A DNA stretch of 64,000 nucleotides from Streptococcus marmotae (GTDB lineage: Bacteria > Bacillota > Bacilli > Lactobacillales > Streptococcaceae), in NCBI RefSeq assembly GCF_001623565.1, contig NZ_CP015196.1, positions 124,001-188,000 on the forward strand. The letters run 5' to 3'. Shown in pieces: positions 44,961-54,076 of the stretch; position 1 is the stretch's first letter; each line of letters opens with the position of its first letter. The translations under genes and the position numbers were made by a program. The notes beneath the pieces were generated by a model. That model worked only from the letters and a program-made list of their open reading frames with translations, ran no database searches and was not told the DNA's origin.

Positions 44961-45008
44961 CTAGCCCCCTCGTCGCAACAATAAGTTCATAGACGAAACG
45001 AGTTTCAT
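44961..45008 (-). CDS. Leucine leader peptide (15 aa)
   Basis: ATG at 45008 with AAGGAG upstream encodes MKLVSSMNLLLRRGG and stops at TAG 44963-44961. Four of 15 residues are Leu, three in a row (codons TTA TTG TTG). The stop is followed by a hairpin (GGGCTAGTGC with GCATTAGTCC), an antiterminator segment and the terminator at 44880-44915. This is a classic ribosome-mediated attenuator: stalling at Leu codons when leucyl-tRNA is scarce favours the antiterminator and leuA transcription. Confidence 0.85.
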   Translation of the reverse strand: MKLVSSMNLLLRRGG

Positions 45009-45037
45009 TTGACTTTCTCCTTATAGATGATAAATCT

Positions 45038-45065
45038 ATTATACCATTTTTTGAAACTTTTGCAA
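45038..45065 (-). promoter_or_regulatory. Promoter of the leucine operon
   Basis: On the minus strand, TTGCAA (45065-45060), 16 bases and TGG-TATAAT (45043-45038), an extended -10. The start point falls about 25 bases before the leader-peptide ATG. Confidence 0.75.
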
Positions 45066-45105
45066 CAATTTTCTGTATTGTTTCAATTATCTGATAATTC
45101 GTCCG

Positions 45106-45138
45106 CAAAATAAAGAAGCGTACTATCCACTTCTTTAC
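45106..45138 (-). terminator. Probable terminator of udk
   Basis: On the minus strand, AAAGAAG-tggatagtacg-CTTCTTTATTTT, just after the udk stop and before the leucine promoter. Confidence 0.6.
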
Positions 45139-45149
45139 TGTTTTCTCTT

Positions 45150-45779
45150 TTAACCACGACTACGCAAAATGCTTTCTACCTTGGTATTAATCAAGTCAAT
45201 GGCTACGACATTGGATACCCCTTCTGGAATGACAATATCCGCATAGCGCTTGGTTGGTTCAATAAATTGATGATACATGGGTTTTACCACGTCCAGATAC
45301 TGGGTAATGATACTATCAAGACTGCGCCCACGTTCTTCCATATCCCGTTTGATTCGGCGGATAATCCGTACATCATCATCCGTATCCACAAAAATCTTAA
45401 TATCCATTAAATCACGTAGGCGTTTGTCTTCTAAGACAAGAATCCCCTCCACAATAAACACATCTTGGGGTTCTTGGTGATAGGTCTTTTCTGAGCGAGT
45501 ATGCTGAGTATAGTCATAGATTGGAATATCGACTGCCCGTCCAGCCAGTAATTCACTCAGGTGATAAATCATTAAATCCGTATCAAAGGCAAATGGGTGG
45601 TCATAGTTGGTTAAAATTCGCTCTTCAAAGGTCAAGTGCGATTGATTTTTATAATAGGAATCGTGTTCAATCATCGAAATACGAGCGTTGGGAAAGTTAT
45701 CTAGGATTGCGCGTGATACGCTTGTCTTTCCACCACCAGAACCACCTGTTACGCCAATTATAATCGGTTTTTGTGCCAT
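45150..45779 (-). CDS. udk: Uridine/cytidine kinase
   Basis: 209 residues. Walker [52 protein letters not shown] and [25 protein letters not shown] are all conserved. It phosphorylates uridine and cytidine with ATP or GTP in pyrimidine salvage. It is a single gene with its own probable terminator, divergent from the oxidoreductase at 45934. Confidence 0.95.
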   Translation of the reverse strand: MAQKPIIIGVTGGSGGGKTSVSRAILDNFPNARISMIEHDSYYKNQSHLTFEERILTNYDHPFAFDTDLMIYHLSELLAGRAVDIPIYDYTQHTRSEKTYHQEPQDVFIVEGILVLEDKRLRDLMDIKIFVDTDDDVRIIRRIKRDMEERGRSLDSIITQYLDVVKPMYHQFIEPTKRYADIVIPEGVSNVVAIDLINTKVESILRSRG

Positions 45780-45933
45780 GTCTTACTCCTCTATTTTATT
45801 CAACCTATTGTACCATAAAATCGACTATCCGTGTACTGCTTTTGTGTTAGAAGAATAGCAGCTGTTCTGACCTTCAGCAATCTCACACCATTCATGGTAT
45901 AATAGATGTATTCAGTTAAGGAAAGGGAACACC

Positions 45934-46935
45934 ATGTTACAACTCGGTATTATCGGAACAGGAGCTATTGCCCATCATTTCATCGCAGCAGCTCATCAAA
46001 CAAAACACTATCAACTAGCAGCCATCTATTCACGGACTATGGAAAATGCTAAAGCCTTCGCTGAGCGGTATCAGCAATCGCTTCAGTTCTACACAGATAT
46101 GGAGGAATTTCTAACGAGCACAATCGATATTCTCTATATTGCTAGTCCCAACTCTCTCCACTACGGGCAAGCCAAAGCGGCACTTCTTGCTGGCAAACAC
46201 GTCATCATTGAAAAACCTGCTGTCACTCGACCAGAAGAATGGGCTGATTTGGTAGCACTCGCTAAAGAAAAGCAAGTTTTTGTTTTTGAAGCAGCTCGCA
46301 ATTACCACGAACAGGCTTTTACCACCATCTCTGATTTTTTAGCGGATAAGGAAATCTGGGGAGCTCATTTTAGCTATGCCAAATATTCGTCCAAAATGCC
46401 TGACCTTCTCGCTGGAAAAACGCCAAATGTCTTTTCTAGTCAATTTGCAGGTGGTGCCCTCATGGACTTAGGGATCTATCCTGTATATGCCAGCGTTCGC
46501 CTTTTTGGTGCACCCATTTCTGCTCGCTATACCACGCAGCAATTACCAAATACGGTGGACTTAAATGGTTCTGGACAGCTCATTTATCCAAACTTCCAAG
46601 TAACCATTCAGACAGGAAAAAATATCCATAGTTCACTTCCTGCTGAAATTTATACCAATCAAGGTACGCTCGTCTTAGATACGATTGAACATATCAGCTC
46701 TGCTATTTTCCACCCACTAAAAAGAGAACCTGAGACACTTGCCATCACGCAAGCTCCCCACACTATGCTAGAAGAAGCAAGGCAATTCGCGACCATGATT
46801 GAGCAGCCTCAGCCAGAACTCTATGAGAATTGGCTAGCCGCAGCACAAGCCGTCCATACTACTCTTTACCGTATGCGGCAAGATGCCCAGATTTATTTTG
46901 AAGGAGAACCACATGAAAACGACACTTCCTGCTAG
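45934..46935 (+). CDS. Gfo/Idh/MocA-family oxidoreductase
   Basis: 333 residues. The NAD(P)-binding start LQLGIIGTGAIAHHFIAAA and the EKPAVTRPEEW motif (the family catalytic Lys) are present, followed by the C-terminal alpha/beta domain (GGALMDLGIYPVYASVRLFG). Family members oxidise or reduce sugars and inositols. The substrate is not evident and no sugar genes are adjacent. An extended -10 (TGGTATAAT, about 45894-45902) serves it. It overlaps the helicase gene by 23 bases. Confidence 0.88.
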   Translation: MLQLGIIGTGAIAHHFIAAAHQTKHYQLAAIYSRTMENAKAFAERYQQSLQFYTDMEEFLTSTIDILYIASPNSLHYGQAKAALLAGKHVIIEKPAVTRPEEWADLVALAKEKQVFVFEAARNYHEQAFTTISDFLADKEIWGAHFSYAKYSSKMPDLLAGKTPNVFSSQFAGGALMDLGIYPVYASVRLFGAPISARYTTQQLPNTVDLNGSGQLIYPNFQVTIQTGKNIHSSLPAEIYTNQGTLVLDTIEHISSAIFHPLKREPETLAITQAPHTMLEEARQFATMIEQPQPELYENWLAAAQAVHTTLYRMRQDAQIYFEGEPHENDTSC

Positions 46936-47998
46936 TTGGCAACATCAACTGGAACACCTTGGCTTTACGAGCTTTACTGCAATTCAAGAACAGCTCTTTG
47001 ACCCCATTAGAAGCGGAGAAACCGTTCTTGGCATTAGCCCAACTGGGACTGGTAAGACCTTGGCCTATTTGCTCCCTAGCCTTTTGAATCTTCAGCCGAA
47101 AAAAGCCCAACAATTACTCATTTTAGCTCCCAATACAGAGCTAGCTGGTCAAATTTTTGACGTTTGTAAGACCTGGGCTGATCTCTTAGGACTCCAAAGT
47201 CAACTCTTCTTATCAGGCTCTAGCCAAAAACGACAAATCGAACGCTTGAAAAAAGGACCTGAAATCTTGATTGGTACGCCGGGGCGGATTTTTGAGCTGA
47301 TTAAACTCAAGAAAATCAAGATGATGAATGTCACTACCATTGTCCTCGATGAATTTGACCAGTTACTCAGCGATTCTCAATATCCTTTTGTAGATAAAAT
47401 TTGTCGCTATGCACCACGCGACCACCAGCTGATTTACATGAGTGCAACGAACAAGGTCGATGTGGACAAATTAGCTCCTAATACCCGCACCATTGCGATT
47501 GACAATCTGGAATTAACCAATATCCAGCATTTCTATCTTCAAGTAGAAAAGCGAGAAAAAGTCGAATTACTCCGCAAACTTGCCCATGTAGAAGATTTCC
47601 GTGGCCTTGTCTTTTTCAACTCTTTATCTGATCTTGGAAGTGCTGAGGAAAAATTGCAATACCGTGGTGTCGAAGCTGTTTCTCTTGCTAGCGATGTCAA
47701 TGTCAAGTTTCGCAAGGTTATTTTGGAAAAATTTAAAGACCATGCCCTCACGCTGCTTCTTGCAACCGATTTGGTAGCACGAGGAATTGATATCGATACT
47801 CTTGAGTGCGTTGTGAATTACGAAGTCCCGCGTGACCCAGAAACCTATACCCACCGTGCGGGACGAACTGGCCGTATGGGGCAAGATGGCTTTGTCATCA
47901 CCCTCATCAGTCATCCAGAAGAACTCAAATCGCTCAAAAAATATGCCTCGGTACAAGAAATCTTTCTCAAAAATCAACGCTTATATGTAGATAAGTAG
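46913..47998 (+). CDS. DEAD/DEAH-box RNA helicase with a DEFD motif
   Basis: 361 residues from ATG 46913 with AAGGAG six bases upstream. Motif Q FTSFTAIQEQ, motif I SPTGTGKT, motif Ib GTPGRI, motif II VLDEFDQLL (Phe in place of Ala), motif III SAT and motif VI HRAGRTGRMG. It lacks a long C-terminal tail, so it is a minimal helicase, like the smaller streptococcal cold-shock or ribosome-assembly helicases. The exact role is not assignable. It overlaps the 3' end of the oxidoreductase gene. Confidence 0.9.
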   Translation: MKTTLPASWQHQLEHLGFTSFTAIQEQLFDPIRSGETVLGISPTGTGKTLAYLLPSLLNLQPKKAQQLLILAPNTELAGQIFDVCKTWADLLGLQSQLFLSGSSQKRQIERLKKGPEILIGTPGRIFELIKLKKIKMMNVTTIVLDEFDQLLSDSQYPFVDKICRYAPRDHQLIYMSATNKVDVDKLAPNTRTIAIDNLELTNIQHFYLQVEKREKVELLRKLAHVEDFRGLVFFNSLSDLGSAEEKLQYRGVEAVSLASDVNVKFRKVILEKFKDHALTLLLATDLVARGIDIDTLECVVNYEVPRDPETYTHRAGRTGRMGQDGFVITLISHPEELKSLKKYASVQEIFLKNQRLYVDK

Positions 47999-48138
47999 GA
48001 TAACCCAATCGGAACTGGATTCTTGTCCGACTTTTCTCGGAGTAACCTCGTAAAATAAAAAACAAAGACAGTCCGAAAAATCAAGCTCCAGCCCCACAAT
48101 AAGTCTCACTTCAATTTCTATATCTCCAATTCAAAAAT

Positions 48139-48177
48139 AAAAAGGTAAGCTGATGCCGTTCATTCGCTTACCTTTTT
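48139..48177. terminator. Bidirectional terminator between the helicase and pgdA-like genes
   Basis: AAAAAGGTAAGC (48139-48150) pairs with GCTTACCTTTTT (48166-48177), with A and T runs on both sides. Confidence 0.82.
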
Positions 48178-48202
48178 ATTTATTCTAATCTGATTACCTG
48201 AC

Positions 48203-49597
48203 CTATTCTCCAGGACGAGATGATTGTTGATCATAGTAAATCAACTGTGGATTCAGATTTTTTCCAAGTAATTCACTAACCGTTACAGGTTGATATCCTT
48301 CTCCTAAGAGAAAATCCAAAACAGATGTGAGCGAATCAACCGTTGGTTGATGAATGTCATGCATCAAGATAATGCTACCTGGATAGGTGCAGGCTTTTAC
48401 TTCACTGAGGATAGCCGTCGCATTGCGGCTCTGCCAGTCTTTTGAATCAACTGACCAGTAAATAACAGGCAACTGCATCACCGACATGACCGATTGGTTT
48501 ACGGATCCATAAGGTGGACGCATCATTTTTGGATCCTGACCAATAACATTATGAATCGCTTCTCTCGTCTGATCCATTTCTTGCTTAATTTGTTGCCCTG
48601 ACAAAGTTCGAAGATCCGCATGATCCCATGTATGACTAGCCACTTCGTGGCCTTCAGCCACAATCCGTTTTAAAATCTCTTCATTGCCTGCGATATTTTG
48701 TCCAAGGACAAAGAAGGTTGCTTTTGCCTTATATTTCTTTAAAATATCAAGAACCTGTGGTGTCGTAATTGCGCTTGGGCCGTCATCAAAGGTCAAAGCA
48801 ATCCGTTTCTGATGTTTTTTAGCCTCTTCTTCAGCCTGATATGTCGCATAAGATTGCTGGTCTTCACTTGCTAAGAATTCTTCCTTCACAATTCCAAAAA
48901 TCGCTGCAATCGGTAATACAATTTGCTTCGTTTGAAATTCCTTTTCAGGAAGATTAATCATTAATTGACTTTGCTGGTAGGCAAATGGATAGTCCGCTAG
49001 ATTGCTTGCTTCGAATTGACCAACTATTTTTTCGATATCTGCTTCCGCTAACTGCTTGGCTGCCAAATCAGACCTCAACTGTGTACTAAAGGTCGCTTTC
49101 AACGATTGACTATCTGCCACAAATGTCTCTAAAGTAAAGGGCTGATTATCCTTAGTTACTAGTATCGTTTCTCCTGTATCACTTTCTGCTGATGAAATCG
49201 AAAAAGTATGAACACGATAGCGCTCTGATTGAATCTGTTTGGCCTCTACACTTGAAAAAGCAGTCTTAGTATCTTTGACAGATACAAAAAAGAGTTCCTC
49301 AATCTTTCCACTAGGCTGTTTGGTTCCAACTTTTTCAGCCACATAGGCCTCTATCTTCTCTTTTAAGACAGGATCGACTTGTCCATTGCTCTCTTTAGGT
49401 ATAGCCGCTTCCACATGCGTAGTGTCAATATTTCCAGACTGAAGAACAAAGCGTTGCTTATCTAAGCCTGTCTGCTTTTCTGAAATAAATCGAGTTATCT
49501 TTTGGTCTTGAAAACGGGCAAAAGCCTTCACACCTAAAACAGAAGCAAGACCTAACAAGATCAAACCGACAACAAGAAAAATCATTCCTTTCTTCAT
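48203..49597 (-). CDS. Polysaccharide deacetylase, PgdA-like peptidoglycan N-acetylglucosamine deacetylase
   Basis: 464 residues. An uncleaved N-terminal helix (about 5-24) anchors it outside the cell. The middle (about 60-230) is the pneumococcal-type PgdA accessory region. The NodB domain is complete: TFDDGPS, HTWDHADLR (metal His), RPPYGS, SVDSKDWQSRN and ILMHDIH. It deacetylates GlcNAc in peptidoglycan, which blocks lysozyme. It is monocistronic. A role in wall-polymer editing other than lysozyme resistance cannot be excluded. Confidence 0.87.
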   Translation of the reverse strand: MKKGMIFLVVGLILLGLASVLGVKAFARFQDQKITRFISEKQTGLDKQRFVLQSGNIDTTHVEAAIPKESNGQVDPVLKEKIEAYVAEKVGTKQPSGKIEELFFVSVKDTKTAFSSVEAKQIQSERYRVHTFSISSAESDTGETILVTKDNQPFTLETFVADSQSLKATFSTQLRSDLAAKQLAEADIEKIVGQFEASNLADYPFAYQQSQLMINLPEKEFQTKQIVLPIAAIFGIVKEEFLASEDQQSYATYQAEEEAKKHQKRIALTFDDGPSAITTPQVLDILKKYKAKATFFVLGQNIAGNEEILKRIVAEGHEVASHTWDHADLRTLSGQQIKQEMDQTREAIHNVIGQDPKMMRPPYGSVNQSVMSVMQLPVIYWSVDSKDWQSRNATAILSEVKACTYPGSIILMHDIHQPTVDSLTSVLDFLLGEGYQPVTVSELLGKNLNPQLIYYDQQSSRPGE

Positions 49598-49810
49598 TTT
49601 TCATTTAACCCCATACTTTCCTTTTCTCAATTCATCATTTTAGAACCTATATGCACAAGTAAAGTACTTTTATATAAGAGATAGTTTTTTTGCCAATCAA
49701 GGCAGTTTTTTGAGGGAATACGGACTGTATTTTGAAAAAACTAACGATGAGTAGCTTAAGACTAACCTTAGATGGAAGTGCTGAACTGTGAATACAAATT
49801 CTTATGTACG

Positions 49811-49849
49811 AAAAAGGCAAGAATTCTATTTCTTATCTCATTCTTGCCT
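49811..49849 (-). terminator. Terminator of gloA
   Basis: AGGCAAGAAT and ATTCTTGCCT form a 10-bp stem; the minus strand continues TTTTTCG. It directly follows the gloA stop. Confidence 0.78.
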
Positions 49850-49856
49850 AGAGCGT

Positions 49857-50240
49857 TTAATCTGCACGGATAACCTCGACTCGGTAACCATCCGGATCTG
49901 TTACAAAATAGTACCGTCCCGGATTTCCTGGTAAGCCTGATAGGTCAGTTGTTGGATATCCTAAGGCTTTGTGCTTTGCATTATCCCCTTCCAAATCATC
50001 CGAAGAAAGGGCTAAATGTGAAAAGCCATCTCCCACCACATACGGACCGTGATCGTAGTTGTAGGTTAATTCAATTTCAAATTCATCTCCTGGAAGCGCC
50101 AAATACACTAAGGTAAACTTGTGTTCTGGATAATCTTTCCGACGTGTTTCCTTAAAACCAAAAGCTTTTTCATAAAATTCTTGAGACGCTTCCAAATTTT
50201 CAACACGCAAACAAGCGTGCAACATTTTTTTACTTGCCAT
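49857..50240 (-). CDS. gloA: Lactoylglutathione lyase (glyoxalase I)
   Basis: 127 residues from ATG 50240 with AAAAGGAG upstream. The vicinal-oxygen-chelate fold has metal ligands His in KKMLHACLRVENL, Glu in FEIELTYNYD, His in GFSHLALSSDDL and Glu in GYRVEVIRAD. It isomerises the methylglyoxal-glutathione adduct to lactoylglutathione. Its presence fits with glutathione use implied by gor. Confidence 0.92.
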   Translation of the reverse strand: MASKKMLHACLRVENLEASQEFYEKAFGFKETRRKDYPEHKFTLVYLALPGDEFEIELTYNYDHGPYVVGDGFSHLALSSDDLEGDNAKHKALGYPTTDLSGLPGNPGRYYFVTDPDGYRVEVIRAD

Positions 50241-50586
50241 ATCAAACTCCTTTTCTAATCTATCATCCACATTATATCATAATTACACATTTTTTTCTTG
50301 CCTAAAGGATGTAAAATTCATATCATATCCGTTTGATGATTTCAAAAAAATGCTATAACGAATGTAGAAAAGGGGCTCTATAATTTCTGTAGTGGGTAAA
50401 TATACCGTTTATATTATAGATTTTTCCTTGCTTTTTCTGCCGTCGTTTCTTTTGGACAATCTGTCGCTCTTTTTGCAGACTTAACTGACTTAATTGCTTC
50501 TCAATCGCTGACCAATCATCTTTTTTTAGCGTTCCCTCCTCACAAAGAAAGGAAGCTGAGACAAACCAGCTTCCATTATCCTTTGA
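50241..50586. other. Intergenic region upstream of gloA and downstream of gpmA
   Basis: The gloA promoter region lies near 50250-50350. The gpmA terminator is at 50546-50575. Between them, minus-strand bases about 50400-50530 can be read as a short charged, coiled-coil-like stretch (DDWSAIEKQLSQLSLQKE), but no ribosome site or start is convincing. Confidence 0.45.
50546..50575 (-). terminator. Terminator of gpmA
   Basis: GGAAGCTG (50551-50558) and CAGCTTCC (50567-50574); the minus strand continues TTTCTTTG. It lies a few bases after the gpmA stop. Confidence 0.7.
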
Positions 50587-51279
50587 TTATTTACCCAAAT
50601 AGTATTCAGATACTACATTCAATTTTTCGTCAAATTCGAAGACAAGTGGTGGGAAGTTTGGAATTTCCACATCCATGATTGCATCGTCTGACAAACCTTT
50701 GATGTGTTTCACAAGAGCGCGGATTGAGTTCCCGTGTGCCCCTACGAATACGTTTTGACCTGATTTAAGAGCTGGAGCAATCTTATCTTCCCAGAATGGA
50801 AGGGCACGCTCAAGCGTTACTTTCAAGTTTTCAGCATCTGGAACAACTGAATCGTCAAGCAAGGCGTAACGACGGTCAGTGTGTGCTGAATACTCATCGT
50901 CTTTTGCCATTGCTGGAGGCAATACGTCGTAAGAACGACGCCAGATGTGCACTTGCTCATCACCGAATTGCTCAGCTGCTTCTGCCTTGTTTTTACCAGT
51001 CAAACCACCGTAGTGACGCTCGTTCAAACGCCATGATTTTTCAACTGGAACCCACAATTGGTCTGCTGCTTCAAGAGCAAGGTTAGTTGTTTTAATCGCA
51101 CGTTTCAAGACTGAAGTGTAGGCTTGGTCAAATTCGATGCCAGCTTCTTTGATCAATTTACCAGCGTCGATTGCTTGTTGTGTCCCTTTTTCAGACAAGT
51201 CAACATCTGCCCAACCTGTGAAAAGGTTCGCTTTGTTCCATTCAGACTCACCGTGGCGAGCAAAGACTAATTTTACCAT
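50587..51279 (-). CDS. gpmA: 2,3-bisphosphoglycerate-dependent phosphoglycerate mutase
   Basis: 230 residues. The phosphohistidine motif [13 protein letters not shown] (His9), [28 protein letters not shown] and the second His in [15 protein letters not shown] are all conserved. It interconverts 3- and 2-phosphoglycerate in glycolysis. Codon use looks like a highly expressed gene. Monocistronic. Confidence 0.97.
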   Translation of the reverse strand: MVKLVFARHGESEWNKANLFTGWADVDLSEKGTQQAIDAGKLIKEAGIEFDQAYTSVLKRAIKTTNLALEAADQLWVPVEKSWRLNERHYGGLTGKNKAEAAEQFGDEQVHIWRRSYDVLPPAMAKDDEYSAHTDRRYALLDDSVVPDAENLKVTLERALPFWEDKIAPALKSGQNVFVGAHGNSIRALVKHIKGLSDDAIMDVEIPNFPPLVFEFDEKLNVVSEYYLGK

Positions 51280-51671
51280 TTATTTGGTTCTCCTTTTATT
51301 TTTGAGGTTATCCTCTTCTACTTTTCTATTTTACACAAAAAGCGAGAAAAAAGCTAGCCCTATCCATATCTGTTTGCGCTTACAATTTCTCGAGGTGAAA
51401 AATCAGACTTAAGACGGAGATTTATTCCTATTATTTAGCTTAAAAAATGGTATAATGGTAAGACTGAATACGACACATTCACAATTATATGACCGTTTCG
51501 TTTTCGTTTATTAGGTCGTTAACTCGTCTTGCCTAACCCCCAGTTATGCCTGCGACTCGTTGCCTAGTACTAAATCAAAGCGAAACAACTATATATTCAT
51601 TTCATTGCTAGTTTATAGCAATGTGAGCTCAGCTCACTTCATTATTAAACCTAATATTTATAGGAGTTGAC
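51280..51671 (+). promoter_or_regulatory. Promoter and structured leader of the mevalonate operon
   Basis: TGG-TATAAT (51448-51456) is an extended -10 that would give a leader of about 210 bases. It contains GTTTCG (51495) with CGAAAC (51581), TTAGG (51511) with CCTAA (51532), CATTGCTA-gttta-TAGCAATG (51603-51623) and GTGAGC-tca-GCTCAC (51623-51637), then the ribosome site AGGAG. No leader peptide or known riboswitch was recognised. Upstream, 51300-51440 holds the gpmA promoter region. Confidence 0.5.
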
Positions 51672-52856
51672 ATGACAAAAGTCGCTATCGTATCTGCTTA
51701 CCGCTCTGCCATTGGCAGTTTTGGAGGTAGCTTAAAAGATATTCATATTGCAGATTTGGGAGCCCAAGTCTTAAAAAAAGCCATCACTGAACAACCTGTC
51801 CCCCTTGAACAAATTAACGAAGTCATTATTGGAAACGTCCTAAGTAGCGGACATGGTCAAAATATTGCCCGTCAAATCGCTTTGGAAACAGGACTCCCAG
51901 AAACCGTGTCAGCTTATACGGTTAATAAGGTCTGCGGATCAGGACTAAAATCAGTGCTTCTTGCGGCTCAATCTATTTTATTGGGTGACAATGACATCGT
52001 TGTCGCAGGTGGAATTGAAATCATGAGTCAAGCACCTTATCTCTCCAAACAGAGTCGCTTCGGCAGTAAACTCGGACATGTTCAATTTGAAGATTCCCTT
52101 TTAACAGACGGTCTAACAGATGCCTTTAGTCAAGAGCATATGGGAATTACTGCTGAAAATATCGCTGAAAAATATGGCATTAGCCGTGAAGATCAAGATC
52201 GCTTTGCTCTACATAGCCAAGAAAAAGCTGCAGCAGCCATTAAAAATGGGCGATTCATTGATGAAATTGTACCAATTCAGCTGCAAACACGCAAAGGGGA
52301 AACGACCTTTGCAGTCGACGAATACCCTCGTCTCAGTTCTCTTGATAAACTGGCTAGCCTACGACCATCCTTCAAAAAAGAAGGCACCGTAACGGCAGCG
52401 AATGCCTCTGGTATCAATGATGGATGTGCCATGCTCGTCTTAATGTCTGATGATAAGGCTAAAGAGCTAGGTATCGCACCACTTGCTTACGTTGAAAGCT
52501 ATGCTACAAGTGGACTAAATCCTGATTATATGGGCCTTGGTCCTATATCAGCTAGTCAAAAAGCACTGGCTAAAGCAAGCAAAACAATAGCTGACATTGA
52601 CCTATTTGAACTCAACGAAGCCTTTGCTGCCCAATCCATTCCTGTCATTCAAGAACTAGGAATAGAACCTACTAAGGTAAATGTCAATGGAGGTGCTATT
52701 GCCCTCGGTCATCCGATTGGAGCAAGTGGCAGTCGCATTCTCGTCAGCCTCATTCACGAATTACAAAAACGTGGTGAACAGTTGGGACTTTGTTCGCTCT
52801 GTATTGGAGGAGGACAAGGGATTTCCCTTATCATTTCAAATGCACAAAAAGGATAA
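51672..52856 (+). CDS. Acetyl-CoA C-acetyltransferase (thiolase)
   Basis: 394 residues, biosynthetic-type thiolase. The acylated Cys is in NKVCGSGLKSV near 88, the second His is in NVNGGAIALGHPIGASG, and the catalytic Cys of the C-terminus is in LCSLCIGGGQG. NEAFAAQSIPV is also present. It condenses two acetyl-CoA to acetoacetyl-CoA, the first step of the mevalonate pathway, consistent with mvaS starting three bases after its stop. Degradative use is less likely in this context. Confidence 0.92.
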   Translation: MTKVAIVSAYRSAIGSFGGSLKDIHIADLGAQVLKKAITEQPVPLEQINEVIIGNVLSSGHGQNIARQIALETGLPETVSAYTVNKVCGSGLKSVLLAAQSILLGDNDIVVAGGIEIMSQAPYLSKQSRFGSKLGHVQFEDSLLTDGLTDAFSQEHMGITAENIAEKYGISREDQDRFALHSQEKAAAAIKNGRFIDEIVPIQLQTRKGETTFAVDEYPRLSSLDKLASLRPSFKKEGTVTAANASGINDGCAMLVLMSDDKAKELGIAPLAYVESYATSGLNPDYMGLGPISASQKALAKASKTIADIDLFELNEAFAAQSIPVIQELGIEPTKVNVNGGAIALGHPIGASGSRILVSLIHELQKRGEQLGLCSLCIGGGQGISLIISNAQKG

Positions 52857-52859
52857 CGT

Positions 52860-54020
52860 ATGAATATTGGTATTGATAAAATCGGTTTTGCGGCGCCTAG
52901 CTATGTCCTTGATTTAGCTGATTTAGCGCTTGCGCGACAAATTGATCCTAATAAATTTAAAGTCGGATTATTACAAAGTGAAATGGCCGTAGCGCCTATT
53001 ACCCAAGACATCGTAACTCTAGGAGCACAAGCTGCTGCTGCTATCTTGACAGACGAAGATAAGGCAGCTATTGACATGGTTATTGTCGGTACAGAATCCA
53101 GCATTGACCAAAGTAAGGCTGCTGCTGTCTTTCTTCATCAACTCCTAGATATTCAACCCTTTGCTCGTTCTATCGAAATCAAGGAGGCCTGCTACGGAGC
53201 AACTGCAGGGCTTAGCCTCGCTAAAAGTCACATTGCCCAATTTCCCCACTCGAAAGTTTTGGTCATCGCAAGTGATATTGCCAAATATGGTCTTGCTTCA
53301 GGTGGTGAACCAACTCAGGGAGCAGGAGCTGTCGCCATGCTAGTCACTGCAGATCCAAGCATCATGATTCTCAACAATGACAATGTCTGTCAAACCCGTG
53401 ACATCATGGATTTTTGGCGTCCGAATTATGACAAATATCCTCAGGTAGACGGGAAATTCTCAACGGAGCAATACACCGATTGTTTAACAACTACCTTTGA
53501 CTATTATGTTGAGAAAACTGGTAAGAGTTTGGCAGATTTTGCTGCCATGTGCTTGCACATTCCCTTTTCAAAACAAGGTTTGAAAGGGCTACAAGCTATC
53601 TGTCAACAGGATGAAGAAACCCTCAATCGCCTCACTGAGCGCTTCCATGAAGCAATTGTCTACAACAAAGTCGTAGGAAATATCTATACTGGATCTATTT
53701 TCTTATCTCTGCTATCGCTTTTAGAAAATAGCCAATCCCTAAAAACAGGTGATGCTATCCTCTTTTATAGCTATGGTAGTGGAGCCGTTTGTGAGATTTT
53801 CAGCGGAACTCTCGTCGAAGGTTATCGCAAACAACTATTAACAGACCGTCTCGACCAGCTAAATGCTCGGAAACGCCTAAACATTACAGAATATGAAGCA
53901 ATTTTCTTTGAAGAGATTGAGCTAGACGAAGCGGGAAATGCAATTGATTTGCCACTTGACGATACACCATTTGCTCTTCAAAATATTGAGCAACATAAAC
54001 GCATTTATCGTAAAAATTAG
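52860..54020 (+). CDS. mvaS: Hydroxymethylglutaryl-CoA synthase
   Basis: 386 residues. The catalytic Cys is in KEACYGATAGLSLAKSHI (about 110), Glu in VIVGTESSIDQSK near 79, and the active-site His in CLHIPFSKQG. GDAILFYSYGSGAVCEIF near the end is conserved. It joins acetyl-CoA and acetoacetyl-CoA to HMG-CoA. It sits between thiolase and mvaA in one operon. Confidence 0.95.
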   Translation: MNIGIDKIGFAAPSYVLDLADLALARQIDPNKFKVGLLQSEMAVAPITQDIVTLGAQAAAAILTDEDKAAIDMVIVGTESSIDQSKAAAVFLHQLLDIQPFARSIEIKEACYGATAGLSLAKSHIAQFPHSKVLVIASDIAKYGLASGGEPTQGAGAVAMLVTADPSIMILNNDNVCQTRDIMDFWRPNYDKYPQVDGKFSTEQYTDCLTTTFDYYVEKTGKSLADFAAMCLHIPFSKQGLKGLQAICQQDEETLNRLTERFHEAIVYNKVVGNIYTGSIFLSLLSLLENSQSLKTGDAILFYSYGSGAVCEIFSGTLVEGYRKQLLTDRLDQLNARKRLNITEYEAIFFEEIELDEAGNAIDLPLDDTPFALQNIEQHKRIYRKN

Positions 54021-54076
54021 AGGAAACGGCTTCCTCTTGGCAGGGCCAAGAGGTGCTTTTTTCATAAGGAGGGAAC

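Noticed and set aside
44902..45108. 68-codon minus-strand frame across the leucine leader
   Set aside because: It runs through the leucine promoter, leader peptide and attenuator in another frame, so it is explained by those features.
50400..50560. Short charged coding stretch or gene remnant
   Set aside because: The frame reads as a plausible coiled coil, but there is no start with a ribosome site and it overlaps the gpmA terminator. Too weak to call.
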